A stretch of DNA of 41,256 bases from Nemertoderma westbladi (Eukaryota; Xenacoelomorpha; Nemertodermatida; Nemertodermatidae), in assembly GCA_032718475.1 (NCBI GenBank), contig JAUCBJ010003927.1, positions 1 through 41,256 on the forward strand. Reading direction: 5' to 3'. Positions 31,128 through 40,273 of this stretch are shown here, piece after piece. Both the position numbers and the translations under genes were made by a program. Each line of letters opens with the position of its first letter. The first letter of the stretch is position 1. The notes under the pieces were generated by a model, which was not told where the DNA came from, did not search any database, and was given only the letters and a program-made list of their open reading frames with translations.

Positions 31128-31288
31128 CTTCCTCTGATGTGGGCGCTTTCAGGCAGTGAAGCATACTCTCGAATGGATGGGTAAAGATAATGTGGGCTCC
31201 TTAATGCATCGTCGACATCTTTTCCCTTGCATTTCTGAAGCCTAATGGTCTTCAGCAGCCACTCCCCGTAGTCTCGAGACTTGTCTGT
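31128..31288 (-). CDS. Candidate host exon, unrecognised protein
   Basis: On the minus strand the frame reads TDKSRDYGEWLLKTIRLQ, then LRSPHYLYPSIREYASLPES, ending at a good donor, GAGGAAG|GTAAGAC. The proposed acceptor is TATCTATCTCAAG| at 31289-31290. The frame runs on upstream to a stop, so the exact start is unsure. Composition (mixed, with Trp, Cys, Tyr) is protein-like and unlike the surrounding DNA. No retroelement motif was recognised. It may be a host exon or an unknown transposon domain. The promoter-like cluster at 31479-31620 lies upstream on the same strand, but no in-frame ATG connects them. Confidence 0.4.
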
Positions 31289-31374
31289 CTTGAGATAGAT
31301 ACGTTAAAACTACATGGCTGAGAGTTTGCAGTATATTTAACGTAAATGACAAAGACTTATCAACTTAAACTAAA

Positions 31375-31454
31375 AAGTGATTAGGATAAGGTTTTACAAG
31401 TGATTAGGATAAGGTTTTACAAGGGATTAGGATGAGGTTTTACAAGTGATTAGG
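31375..31454. repeat. 23-bp tandem repeat, about 3.5 copies
   Basis: The unit AAGTGATTAGGATAAGG followed by TTTTAC occurs at 31375, 31398 and 31421, with a partial copy at 31444. The first two are identical and the third has two changes. Confidence 0.9.
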
Positions 31455-31478
31455 TGATAACAGAAGGGCAAACCGCCC

Positions 31479-31620
31479 CTTATATAGCAAATTCTAAGCA
31501 TGGAATCAACTAGAACATTCTACAACATTCTACGAGCGCACATTGGAGCAATAAACTATCAAGTGCCCTATGATTGGCCCAATGCATCGTTCCACGTGTT
31601 GTACGTACCTTATTGGCTTA
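31479..31620 (-). promoter_or_regulatory. Candidate heat-shock-type promoter (minus strand)
   Basis: Reading the minus strand: paired CCAAT boxes near 31607-31625 and 31570-31582 (ATTGG...CCAAT), an E-box CACGTG at about 31594, then a heat-shock-type array. The array on the plus strand (31513-31535) is GAAcaTTCtaCAAcaTTCtaCGA: three perfect and one or two imperfect nGAAn units at 5-base phase. About 27 bases further on is TATATAAG (31486-31479). The order CCAAT, HSE, TATA is that of HSP-type promoters. A start near 31455 would read through the 23-bp repeats. It could belong to a host gene or to a lost LTR. No HSP coding sequence is visible. Confidence 0.4.
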
Positions 31621-31660
31621 TCCAATTTAATGAAACCGAAAATATAATAGCCCAAAATAC

Positions 31661-31740
31661 AAATTTACCGAACCAGATTCGAACCCCTGACCTACTTAGA
31701 ATGTAACCCGCGCCTTAACCTACTCGACCACTATAGCTGT
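31661..31740 (-). repeat. tRNA-derived SINE head or tRNA pseudogene
   Basis: The minus strand contains TGGTCGAGTAGGTTAAGGCG, an A-box-like D arm. After 30 bases comes GGTTCGAATCT, a B-box. These are the two internal RNA polymerase III promoter parts of a tRNA. The anticodon and T stems do not pair well and there is no clear acceptor stem, so this is not a functional tRNA. It is probably the head of a SINE whose tail was not delimited. Confidence 0.6.
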
Positions 31741-32677
31741 TGCTATAGCAGCAAATTATAACTATTGTAGGAAATAGGCATATTACAATAACTACAAATG
31801 AAGGCAAAATACGTCAGGTTTAGAAAGTTTTTTACGTAGTACTGTAGATATCTACCTTAACAGTGAAATAATCCCACACAATCTGTTATAAGAATGCTCA
31901 ACAAACCATTTCACTTGACAGGGTTAAACCAGCCATGTTGTCGAAGGATTTTGATAACAAGTGTTGGGCAGATAGAAGTAAAAAAAAGGCAATAAAATCC
32001 GTGAAATTTAAACTCGAAGAATTCTTAATTTAATTTTAAAAACTCTGGAATATAACAATTTCCAATTGAACTTTATTAAATACCTATTATTGTTATTTAT
32101 GTGGTGTTATAGGATTGTACAGTAGTCTACAAAATAGGCCTACCCTACAGTATGAGTATATATATATATATTATTGTTGTTATAAACACTTATAAATACT
32201 GTGTAAAATTATTAATACCCTATTGATATAATAAAACACCCGCTTGTTTTGTTGGCGCTAATGTGTGAATACATTAGATAATAATAATCCGGTCCAAAAT
32301 TTGATTGGAACAGGCGATAGAATAATATGTATTGTTTACATTTATATTTTGGCGATAATGGTGATTGCTTAATTCAGTGTGATAAGTAAATTCTACCTAT
32401 CACCATATTTAATTAATTAAAGTGTTAATTTAATTAATGCCTAAAGCACGTTGTATATGGTGCAATACGCCACGCGATTATGTACATATCTATATGCGAA
32501 AGTGGTTGTTACCGTAATTGATATTTTCTTAGGTATGGCCTACCTTATTGCAATGAATAATTAGGAAGGTATATTATTAGATATATATTATTAAAATATT
32601 ATTGAAATTGATTAGTCTTTTAGGATAGTTTCCGAATCTAAATAAATATATATTTTGTTGTTGTTGTATACAGCTCC
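31741..32677. other. AT-rich non-coding stretch
   Basis: No gene was recognised. It contains TA-rich tracts (32155-32172) and long AT-only words. The left arm of the inverted-LTR structure begins at 32678. Confidence 0.5.
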
Positions 32678-32900
32678 GCTCTCGTAAAGTGGGAGTAGTG
32701 TAACGACCTCATTGTATGAAATGGGTTCGGGTGCTAATAATAATTAATATAGCTGACAATCAGCTGTCGTACAGTACACACAGTACACCACATGACTATG
32801 AATCAGGTATCTCTCAGTGGAGTAGGAATATAACCAATTTGTGAAATCAAAACTATTAAGAAGATTATTATTCGCCTTTCTTTATGCACTTACATTTTGG
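32678..32900 (+). repeat. Left LTR arm of the palindrome
   Basis: LTR-like sequence from TGTAACGACCTC (32699) to about ATGCACTTACA (32894). The first 21 bases are the putative polypurine tract. Confidence 0.7.
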
Positions 32901-33332
32901 TAAGTGGTTTATGATCTCTTAATATAGATAACGATTGCCCTAGAAGCCATTCGTGGTGTTTCAATGTCTCGTAAATAGCTAAGTGTTCCCTATCAAAGGC
33001 TGATTTGTGAGTTTCAGAGACGTTAACTTTCTAGAATAGAAACAGAGTGGTTCTGGAACGCCATTTACCAATTGATGTATAACTGCCCCTATGGCAATAT
33101 TAGACGCATCTGTAGTTACTGTGAGTTTGGCATTCTTCGCCGGAAATGCGAGGGATACTGAGTTTAACAGTGCATTTTTAAGCTCGTTGAACGAATTATT
33201 GGCTGCTTTGCTCCAATTTAAAACATCGTGTTTTTGCTTATCTCTGGTTAAGTCTGTCAAAGGTGTTGCTATACCTGAGAATCCCGGAACAAATCTGTGG
33301 TAAAAATCACACATCCCAAGGAAACCAAAATG
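32901..33332 (-). pseudogene. Ty3/gypsy RT-RNase H fragment
   Basis: The minus-strand frame begins near FLGMCDFYHRFVPGFSG, the RT-connection block. It continues with DLTRDKQKHDVLNWS and then RNase H with VTTDASNIAIGAV and CFYSRKLTSL. A frame change follows, then the LKHHEWLLG-like and RDHKPLTK blocks, which stop at the left arm. It is a different lineage from the gypsy element at 6103-11451. RT core, integrase and Gag are missing. Confidence 0.85.
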
Positions 33333-33556
33333 CCAAGATGTAAGTGCATAATAGAAAGGCGAATAAAAATCTTCTTGTTAGTTTTGATTTCACAAATTGG
33401 TTATATTCCTACTTCACTAACAGATACCTGATTCACAGTCATGTAGTGTACTGTGTATACTGTACAACAGCGGATTGTCAGCTATATTAATTATTATTAG
33501 CACCCGAACCCATTTCATACAATGAGGTCGTTACACTACTCCCCCTTTACGAGAGC
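33333..33556 (-). repeat. Right LTR arm of the palindrome
   Basis: Reverse complement of the left arm. The LTR start TGTAACGAC lies at 33535 and its purine tract at 33536-33556. Confidence 0.7.
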
Positions 33557-33662
33557 AGCAAGTCTAAATGTATGAGAGATATGATATCTCTATATAAACT
33601 AAGCTTAAACATCCTAAACATCTCCAAATTTAACTTGGATTAATTAAATGTTGTTAATTTAG

Positions 33663-33821
33663 GTCCACTGTGGTACTTGGATTCTTCATGAAGATCCATC
33701 ATTTGCTAGTGGTAATGCCGCGGACAGACAAGTCATTCTGGGACCAGGTGAATACCCCACCGCGGCTGACTGGGATCCTTTACTTGAAGATAAAATACGT
33801 TCAGTTCGTCCACTGCCAGAT
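33663..33821 (+). CDS. Candidate host exon coding a beta/gamma-crystallin Greek-key motif
   Basis: 159 bases, exactly 53 codons, open in the frame starting at the first base. It lies between an acceptor (GTTAATTTAG|) and a strong donor (GAT|GTAAGTT). The peptide has GTWILHEDPSF, then ILGPGEYPTAADW, and ends with DKIRSVRPLPD. This matches the beta/gamma-crystallin pattern: aromatic-rich first strand ending in F..G, an L.PGEYP turn, a conserved W, and D+I.S+RP at the end. One exon per Greek-key motif with symmetric phase is known in this superfamily. The family includes lens crystallins, tunicate single-domain forms and CRYBG1-like proteins, often calcium-binding. Partner exons are not in view, so the gene and its full domain count are unknown. 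It could also be an exon relic. Confidence 0.65.
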
Positions 33822-33842
33822 GTAAGTTATAACTATCTATAA

Positions 33843-34480
33843 TCATCATGCTGCATTGCAGCTGCATTAATAATGCTATGCAAGTTTATTGACAAAATTG
33901 CATGGCAACAACTACCTATCACATATGAATTTTGCGAGATTATCCGCATCTTTAACCCTATTAAGCTGAAAATAGTATTTTGTATCAGTATTTGAAAAAT
34001 AGCATCCACTTCAAATTTTGGAAATGGAATATAATCACATTCGATTCAGCGTCTTGAAAAACCTACTAAATCTAGCCAACTCTATTAGTTTTTAGAAAAC
34101 GAAAAATTTTGTAATTTTGTCCTGGGACTACTTTTTTTTTTCATCAAAATTATGATTCCCTGCTTATGAAATTTTAACTTTTTAAGGTTTGGTTCATCTA
34201 TAGTTGTTACGATTACTAAAATACAGTGGGTGGGCCGAATCCCCCCCCCCCCCCCCCCAGTGGTGGTGCTAATGTTCAAAACACCCCAGTGGTAATAGGG
34301 TTAAGTCCAGTTTCATATATAAGAGGTATCTCAAGAGAGTCATGGGTTGTCCTGTGCACAGCATGTTCCTCAAGGATAAAACAATGTCCTGCAAGGCGGT
34401 GGTGGCTTTGTTCAAGTGTCAAGTTTGTTGGACCAATTCCAATGCTGTGGAGTTTCTGGTTGAAGATGTGCGCTCTACAT
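33843..34480 (-). pseudogene. LINE-A copy 3, 3' end relic split by a MITE
   Basis: 33843-33951 and 34305-34480 align to 2028-2140 and 2146-2370 of LINE-A copy 1. They share GCATTGCAGCTGCATT and, across the insertion, CATCTT(C/T)AAG.CCAGT. It covers only the C-terminal tail of the RT protein and 3' end, with many substitutions, so it is older than the other two copies. The left end starts shortly after the crystallin-like exon's donor, inside its probable intron. Confidence 0.75.
33956..34300. mobile_element. piggyBac-like MITE at TTAA
   Basis: 345 bases bounded by CCCTATTA and TAATAGGG and flanked on both sides by TTAA (33952-33955, 34301-34304). Insertion at TTAA with CCC/GGG ends is the piggyBac hallmark. 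Comparison with LINE-A copy 1 shows the empty site: removing the element and one TTAA restores LINE alignment without a gap. It has no coding capacity. It contains an 18-base C run (34241-34258). Confidence 0.75.
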
Positions 34481-34700
34481 GAAAGCAATGTAGCAGAATG
34501 TAGCAATACAAACTGCATTTTTATCGGGTGTTAATGCAACGACGACAACCGACAGCCAACTGTCGAGTATTTTGTCATTTTATTGGCACTTATTTATGCT
34601 AATGTTTTTTTGTGAAATTTTGCTTTAAAAAAAGGTTGATTTCTATTTCTTAACTCTGTTAATGCTTCCCAGTAATACAAAATCTCACAGAACCTCTTAC

Positions 34701-34827
34701 TTGTGAGCACTACTGTTGTTGCCTCGGTGTACCCAATTCCTAATGGGGTACTCACTGTTAGCGTATTTGATAAAAAATATGTTCTTTCAATCTCAATTTC
34801 ATATATTGTGACTCTTTCATGACGATT
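34701..34827 (-). CDS. Candidate exon, unrecognised
   Basis: On the minus strand, CATGTGTTTTCAG| is a good acceptor and CTCACAA|GTAAGAGG a good donor, enclosing 127 bases open in one frame (VTIYEIEIERTYF, STPLGIGYTEATTVVLT). The phase left over is one base. No family was recognised. It is on the opposite strand to the crystallin-like exon, so it belongs to another gene or is a chance frame. It does not join in phase to the candidate exon at 31128-31288. Confidence 0.35.
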
Positions 34828-35058
34828 CTGAAAACACATGCAAATGAATCTTAATTTTCCGGTCTGATACATTGAACGGAATGGCACTAGTGTACCCTCA
34901 ACGAAGGCCGCTCAATGTATCTGTTTATTTCCACTTTCTTCCCTTTCATGTATGGATTTTCTCTATATTTCACTTAGTTTAGTACGGTATTTGATCGTCT
35001 ATTATATTTAACTGATATACAGTACCAAGAGTGTGTGGCAACACAGTATAACAAGCAA
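34828..35058. other. Non-coding stretch before LINE-A copy 2
   Basis: AT-rich, nothing recognised except the 14-base LINE duplication at 35045-35058. Confidence 0.5.
35045..35058. repeat. Target-site duplication of LINE-A copy 2, left
   Basis: AGTATAACAAGCAA, repeated at 38590-38603. The first three bases may be shared with the LINE 3' end (CTAGTAGT), so the true duplication is 11-14 bases. Confidence 0.8.
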
Positions 35059-38000
35059 GGTCAGAAAAAAGAAAATCTAAAATAAAAGAAAAAAAAAGAT
35101 TTGATCAAGAAAACTTGCCACCTCCATGCAGCATAAAGGAGGTGCCACCTGTAGCTGCATAGACCCGTCTTACTAGGGCAATGGTGGGTCATGTGCGCCA
35201 GAGTAGATATGGGTGATGGGCCTCATATCTGACTCCACTGAGACACCCACCCTGTGGAATGGCAAACCAGGGTGTGGTATTTGCCCCGAGAGCTGAATCG
35301 GCAAAAAGCACCCCCCAACCCCCCACTATGGATTACATTAGTAATGCGGAGGTCCAGCCACTAGAGGCCAGTGGAATGACTGGACACAATCGGCCTCACA
35401 GGCGTCAGTTATATCCTGACCGGCTGCCTGTCTCACCCCCTACTGGAGAGAGAGCGGCAAACAATTCTTTGAGTCCCTTTCCTGATAACCTTTCTGGCCC
35501 AAACCCTGGGTCATCAGGGAGGCCAGATTGCGAGGGGGAGAGGGATTCTGGAGTTGCAGGCTACTCTCATGTTCCACCCCGACCAACAAAGCCATTGGTG
35601 ACTCTGAGGCAAGTCACTAGACTAGCCTCATTAAACACCCTAACACTCGGGTCCCCAATGCGACAAGGTGAGCTGACTGCCTTGGCAGATAAGCTATCTC
35701 TTAGTGCAGTGGGTTTTCAAGAGCACCGAATGCAGACTGGACAGACTGATGAGGTTCTGATTAAGGACATGGGGGCGGTTGCGACTCGCCCTCGCTTCAG
35801 CAGATGATAGTGGCAATGGTGGAATTGGTATATTGAAGAATCCAACTGCACATGCAGCATTGGACAAAATAGACCACATATCTAACCGCATCATCCGTTG
35901 CCACTTCTCATGTTCCGGAAGACTGGCTAAGAAGTTTCCTAAGGTGGTTCTGATTGTGTGCTACTCTCCAACAAGTGTTGCCCCTGTAGAGGAGGTGGAA
36001 AATTTCTACCAGAATCTACAAGCAGCTACTGATGGAGTGGACCAGCATGCATTCTTAACATTCCTGGGAGACTTTAATGCAAGTCTGCATCAATCACCTA
36101 CATCGCCCTGGGTCTATAGCAATAGTGTTAACCGAAATTCCGTCCATCTTCAGGATTTTATCTCTGGAAATGGATTGTTTTCGGCTGGAACCCAGTTCAA
36201 GAAGCGAACTGGAAAGCTATGGACTCATAGTGGACCCAGTGGTCACAAGTCCCAGATAGACCATATCCTGTTTCGTAGGAAATACAGGAGCTCTATACAA
36301 GATTGTAATGCATTTACACTACGACCCTTCTCCAGTGATCACCGCCTTATTGTGGCCAATGTAAGACTTAGTCTGCGTGCGAGCAGAACAACGAAATCTG
36401 CCTTGCCACGGTATGACTGGTCCTCTCTGTTGCAACAGCCAAGTGTGAGATCCAGCTTCACACTACAGCTGAGCAACAGGTATGAGGTTCTTGCCTCTGA
36501 GGCGGCAGATCACTGTGAGGGCTATACTGCCTTCACAGAGGCAGTTAAGTTAGCAGCTGCAGAAACAGTTCCTGTATACCCTCGAAACAGGAAACGGGCC
36601 CCCTGGACTGACAACAAAATTCAGAAGTGCCGAAATGACCTCTACAAGGCGCAGAAAGAGTCCCGACTCAAACAGACTACAGCGGCAAAGAATGCAGTTA
36701 AGGCTGCATCTAGGTCCCTGAACAGGCAGTACTCTGTTAATTTACAGGAGCTAATAAACCAACAGGTTGATGCCATCAATGATGCTGACGACAGCAGGCA
36801 ATCATCCCAGGCATGGAGATCGATCAACTTGCTTGCTGGTCGAAAAAGCCAACCAACCACCAAGGTTAAGGCTGAATCACCAGCCGATCGCCTCAATGGT
36901 TGAAAGGCCCACTTCGAAAAGCTCCTCAATAATGACAGGGTATTGCCTGATAACATATTGCCTGATAAAAATAGAAGTAAAGGTGTCTGAGTCTGTACTC
37001 CCAGATATTCCCATTGGTGATATCTCCTTTGCAGAAGTGAAGGCTGCTGCAAAGAGCATTAAGAACAATCGTGCCAGTGGAGTAGATGGTGTTCCCACTG
37101 AGGTCTTTGAAATACCTGAGTGTTTAAAGCTCATCTATCCCATCAAAGTAGACATGTACCGAACAACAAGAGTCCCACAAGAAATGAAAACAAATAAGTT
37201 GGTGCCAGTTCCCAAGAAAGGCAACCTAACACTCTATGGTTCTTTTCGGGGAATCTCATTAATCTCGATTGCTGCAAAGCTATACAATAGAATTCTATTA
37301 AATCGCATCAGGGATCCCATTGAGAGACTGCTCCGTGGAAATCAGAATGGGTTCTGTAAAGGTCGTGGAACCATGGAACCCATTCTGGCACTTAGGATAA
37401 TTGAACAGTTATCAAAAAAGAAAGACAGGCATCTGGCTGTTATCTTTGTTGACTTCTTCAAGGCCTTTGATTCAGTCCATCGATGTTCAGCATACTTTCA
37501 TTATATGGGATTCCTGATGAAATTATTGCAGCAATCAGATAAGTATACGATGGTTCGACAACATTTGTGTCTACTGTTGACGGTGACACAGAACCATTTG
37601 AAGTGTTATGGGGCGTCTTCCAGGGAGACATACTTGCACCATTCTTGTTCATAATTGTAGTTGACTATGTTCTACGCATGTCCTTAGATCATCATAATGA
37701 TGATGGGGTGATGATATCTCCACCTACTGGCTCCAGAAGTCGAGGAAATCCTGCCAAGTAACTAACTGATCTAGACTTTGCTGATGACTTAGGAGTACTC
37801 TCAGAATCACTAGAGGGAGCCCAACGGCTCCTCAGCTCATTAGAACATGCTGCTTCTAGTGTTGGTCTTTTATTTACTCCAGAAAGACCAAAATTTTGAC
37901 AGTTAACTTTGAAAGTCCTCAGCAAGTCTCTGATCGGATGAGCATAAGCTCAAAAGATGGTATGCTTGAGCATGTGGATGGCTTCTGTTACCTGGGATCA

Positions 38001-38589
38001 TGGATCCGTAAGTCAGGTGAGGACCTTCGAATACGTAAGGGAAAGGCATGGGCAGCCTCGAATAGGCTTTCCAGGATTTGGAAGTCAACGAGAATTAATC
38101 GGAAACTTAAGGTCTGATTATTTAGAGCAGCAGTAGTTCCAGTACTCCTCTATGGGAGTCCATGCTGGGCTCTAACTGCTGAGGACACCAAATCTCTGGA
38201 TGGCACATTCACAAGAATGCTACGCCGGGTTCATTGTGTCAAGTACAATGCACACATCTCCAACCAGACACTATATAACATTGGAGGTGTCTCATTGGTT
38301 CCCCCAAGCTTGACACTAGAACAAAATCGCCTCCGCTTTGCAGGACATTGCTTTCGCCGTGAGGACCAGCCAGTGCTTAATCTTGTACTTTGGCAGCCTC
38401 ATGGAGTGAATAAGCATGGTGGACAGCCCATGACTTTCTTGAGACGCATCTTAAAGGACACTGGCCTTGAAGATGCGGATGATCTAGCAAATGTCATGGG
38501 TGATAGGGAGTTGTGGCGGTGCAATTTTGTCGATAAGCCGGCACAGCATTCTTAAAAATGCAGCTGCAATGCAGCATGCCGATCCTAGT
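35059..38589 (+). mobile_element. LINE-A copy 2, near full length, decayed
   Basis: About 3.5 kb between short target-site duplications: a purine-rich 5' start, roughly 200 bases of leader, a single endonuclease-RT reading region, and the family's 3' end (GCAGCTGCAATGCAGCATGC then GATCCTAGTAG). A compact element with one protein of APE-type endonuclease plus RT and no separate first frame is a known LINE design (RTE-like), but the clade is unproven. Since the 5' end abuts the duplication, this is the best full-length reference for the family in the window. Confidence 0.85.
35259..38555 (+). pseudogene. LINE-A endonuclease-reverse transcriptase, broken
   Basis: The frame starting at 35259 has a Pro/Ser-rich leader. 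It then enters an APE-type endonuclease with LASLNTLTLGSPMRQGE and the catalytic Glu in GFQEHR. A frameshift near 35800 continues the endonuclease with GIGILKNPTAHA, the catalytic Asp in FLGDFNASLHQ and SDHRLIVANV (about 36335). The linker ends in a TGA at 36901. The RT follows (SGVDGVPTEVF, FVDFFKAFDSVH), with a frame change near 37480. The catalytic box LDFADDLGVL is intact at about 37775, after a TAA at 37759. A TGA lies at 38116. The C-terminal tail runs to 38555 (LRFAGHCFRRED). At least two frameshifts and three stops disable it. Confidence 0.88.
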
Positions 38590-38603
38590 AGTATAACAAG
38601 CAA
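38590..38603. repeat. Target-site duplication of LINE-A copy 2, right
   Basis: AGTATAACAAGCAA, the partner of 35045-35058. Confidence 0.8.
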
Positions 38604-40273
38604 ATGTCTGACTAATTAATTATGTAAGGACTCAAGTCTGGCGACTGTGTTTCCCTTTAGAGGAAAGGTATTGTAACAAGTCTTTGGTCTAATTATATTG
38701 AAATTGGTACAGTATTCAATTTGTGACAACTCTCAATCGTGATATAGTTAATAATAGAGCTTTGCTTATATTAATGGTCTGAAATATCGCCATATATTAA
38801 TTATTTAGTAAGTCAGAGGTACGACGGTACACATAAATCTGATGCAATTGTCCAGATTATCACTGATACTTAATTATAGTGACCCACCTGGTTGTGGCGC
38901 GTCCAAAACTTCCTTGATTCCATAATATCGTCGATATATTAAGCAAATAATAACAACAAATTGAGTTTACCAACAGAATATCAAATATAACGACAAGTAA
39001 ATATAATTCAATTATTAACAATGAATTAGACTTCCGACATTAGAATTGGACCAGGACATGTAATAATCGGCAGTCATCAAAAGCCTGACCAGCAATTAAA
39101 GTTCTGCATGAGAGGTGTAACTCCACAGCAGAGTGGATCATGTACTGAGTGAGTGAAGCATTCCAGCAATCGAGCTTATATATCAGATTAACCATAACAG
39201 AGTAACAAAGCCAATGGGGCATTATCATAGGTTGGATATGTATATAATGGCACTAGATGGCATCAAAACCCTTTGTAAAGCATAATTTAACTGAAATGGT
39301 CGATATTATACCGCAACCAACTTTATCAATAAAAAATGGTGTTTTGAGCTTAAAATTAGTAAAATAAGTAATCTGAAGGCCAAGTTCATACGTGCATCAA
39401 CACTCACACAATTTGTCAATAACAACATCGGTATAACTATTCAACACTAAACTGGTGGTTTCGGGCGTTGTAAACTAAGTAATATAATAAAATAAAGTAC
39501 TGTATGTATAAACCGTTCCAACCTGTACGTATAAACCGCGCGTAATAAGAATATCTCAAATGGCTAACAAATATAAAAATAAAATGTAGTATAATATGTT
39601 GTAATACATTAGTACATATAGTCCATATAAATAAATATTTTACTGGTTTGTATGTATTGGATCCTGTTTAATATTGTCTGCTATTGCGTGCTTATGTTGT
39701 GTCTTAAGTATTTATATGAGTGAAATTTAATTATTCTGTTTTTGAAATTAATATTTACTGTTTCAGACAATTAAATTGACCTCAATATATTATTTTACAA
39801 TACACCATCATATTCTGGAATCTGATTTTTGAATAGTATATTTATTATGTGATTATTTATTTGTTTTATTGGAGGATTCAAGTGAGGAATTTGTGCTCAT
39901 TACGTCCGCCATGTCCAAATTGTATAAGGCCAAAAGTACTATTGCAGCACATATTTCACCTCAAAGTAATATCTTGATTGTTGGATGTTCCTTTGAAATA
40001 TCTGCCTGAAATTTCAATTCATCCTGTTAACACCAGATTTCCTAATTTCTAACTTCTAAATTTCACTTTAAATAATGATTCAATATCGTTTCTCTTACAG
40101 ATTGACATTCATGTGATTTTACAGTGGTATTTTATTTGAGCAATGACCCCCAGTATTTATTTTTCTGTTATATAGTGCTTCGTTTGGTTGTGTTGGAAAT
40201 CTGGAAGTACCGGTACTAGGACACCAATACACCATGACCCGTAATATAGTGTCATTTCCAGATGAAACGGACA
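38604..40273. other. AT-rich non-coding stretch
   Basis: No coding frame of substance and no recognised transposon ends. Confidence 0.5.

Larger units (their letters stand above)
32678..33556. mobile_element. Inverted-LTR palindrome around a gypsy pol fragment
   Basis: Two arms (32678-32900 and 33333-33556, about 223 bases each) are reverse complements with scattered differences. On its outer side each arm has a purine-rich run (AAAGTGGGAG or AAAGGGGGAG) followed by TGTAACGACCTC, like a polypurine tract and LTR start. The arms are therefore two 3' LTRs facing each other. Between them lies about 430 bases of gypsy Pol on the minus strand, cut on both sides. Such a product fits auto-integration or intrachromosomal inversion of an LTR element. 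Confidence 0.75.

Noticed and set aside
31500-31706. Plus-strand 68-codon frame over the promoter and tRNA-like head
   Set aside because: It runs antisense through the CCAAT/heat-shock cluster and the B-box, and shows no protein family signal.
31661-31740. Functional tRNA gene
   Set aside because: A and B boxes are present, but anticodon and T stems do not pair and no acceptor stem can be formed. Better explained as a SINE head or pseudogene.
31922-31969. Short exon-like block after CACTTGACAG, reading KPAMLSKDFDNKCWADR and ending at AGAAGTAAAA
   Set aside because: Short, with a weak donor and no family match. Chance is likely in AT-rich DNA.
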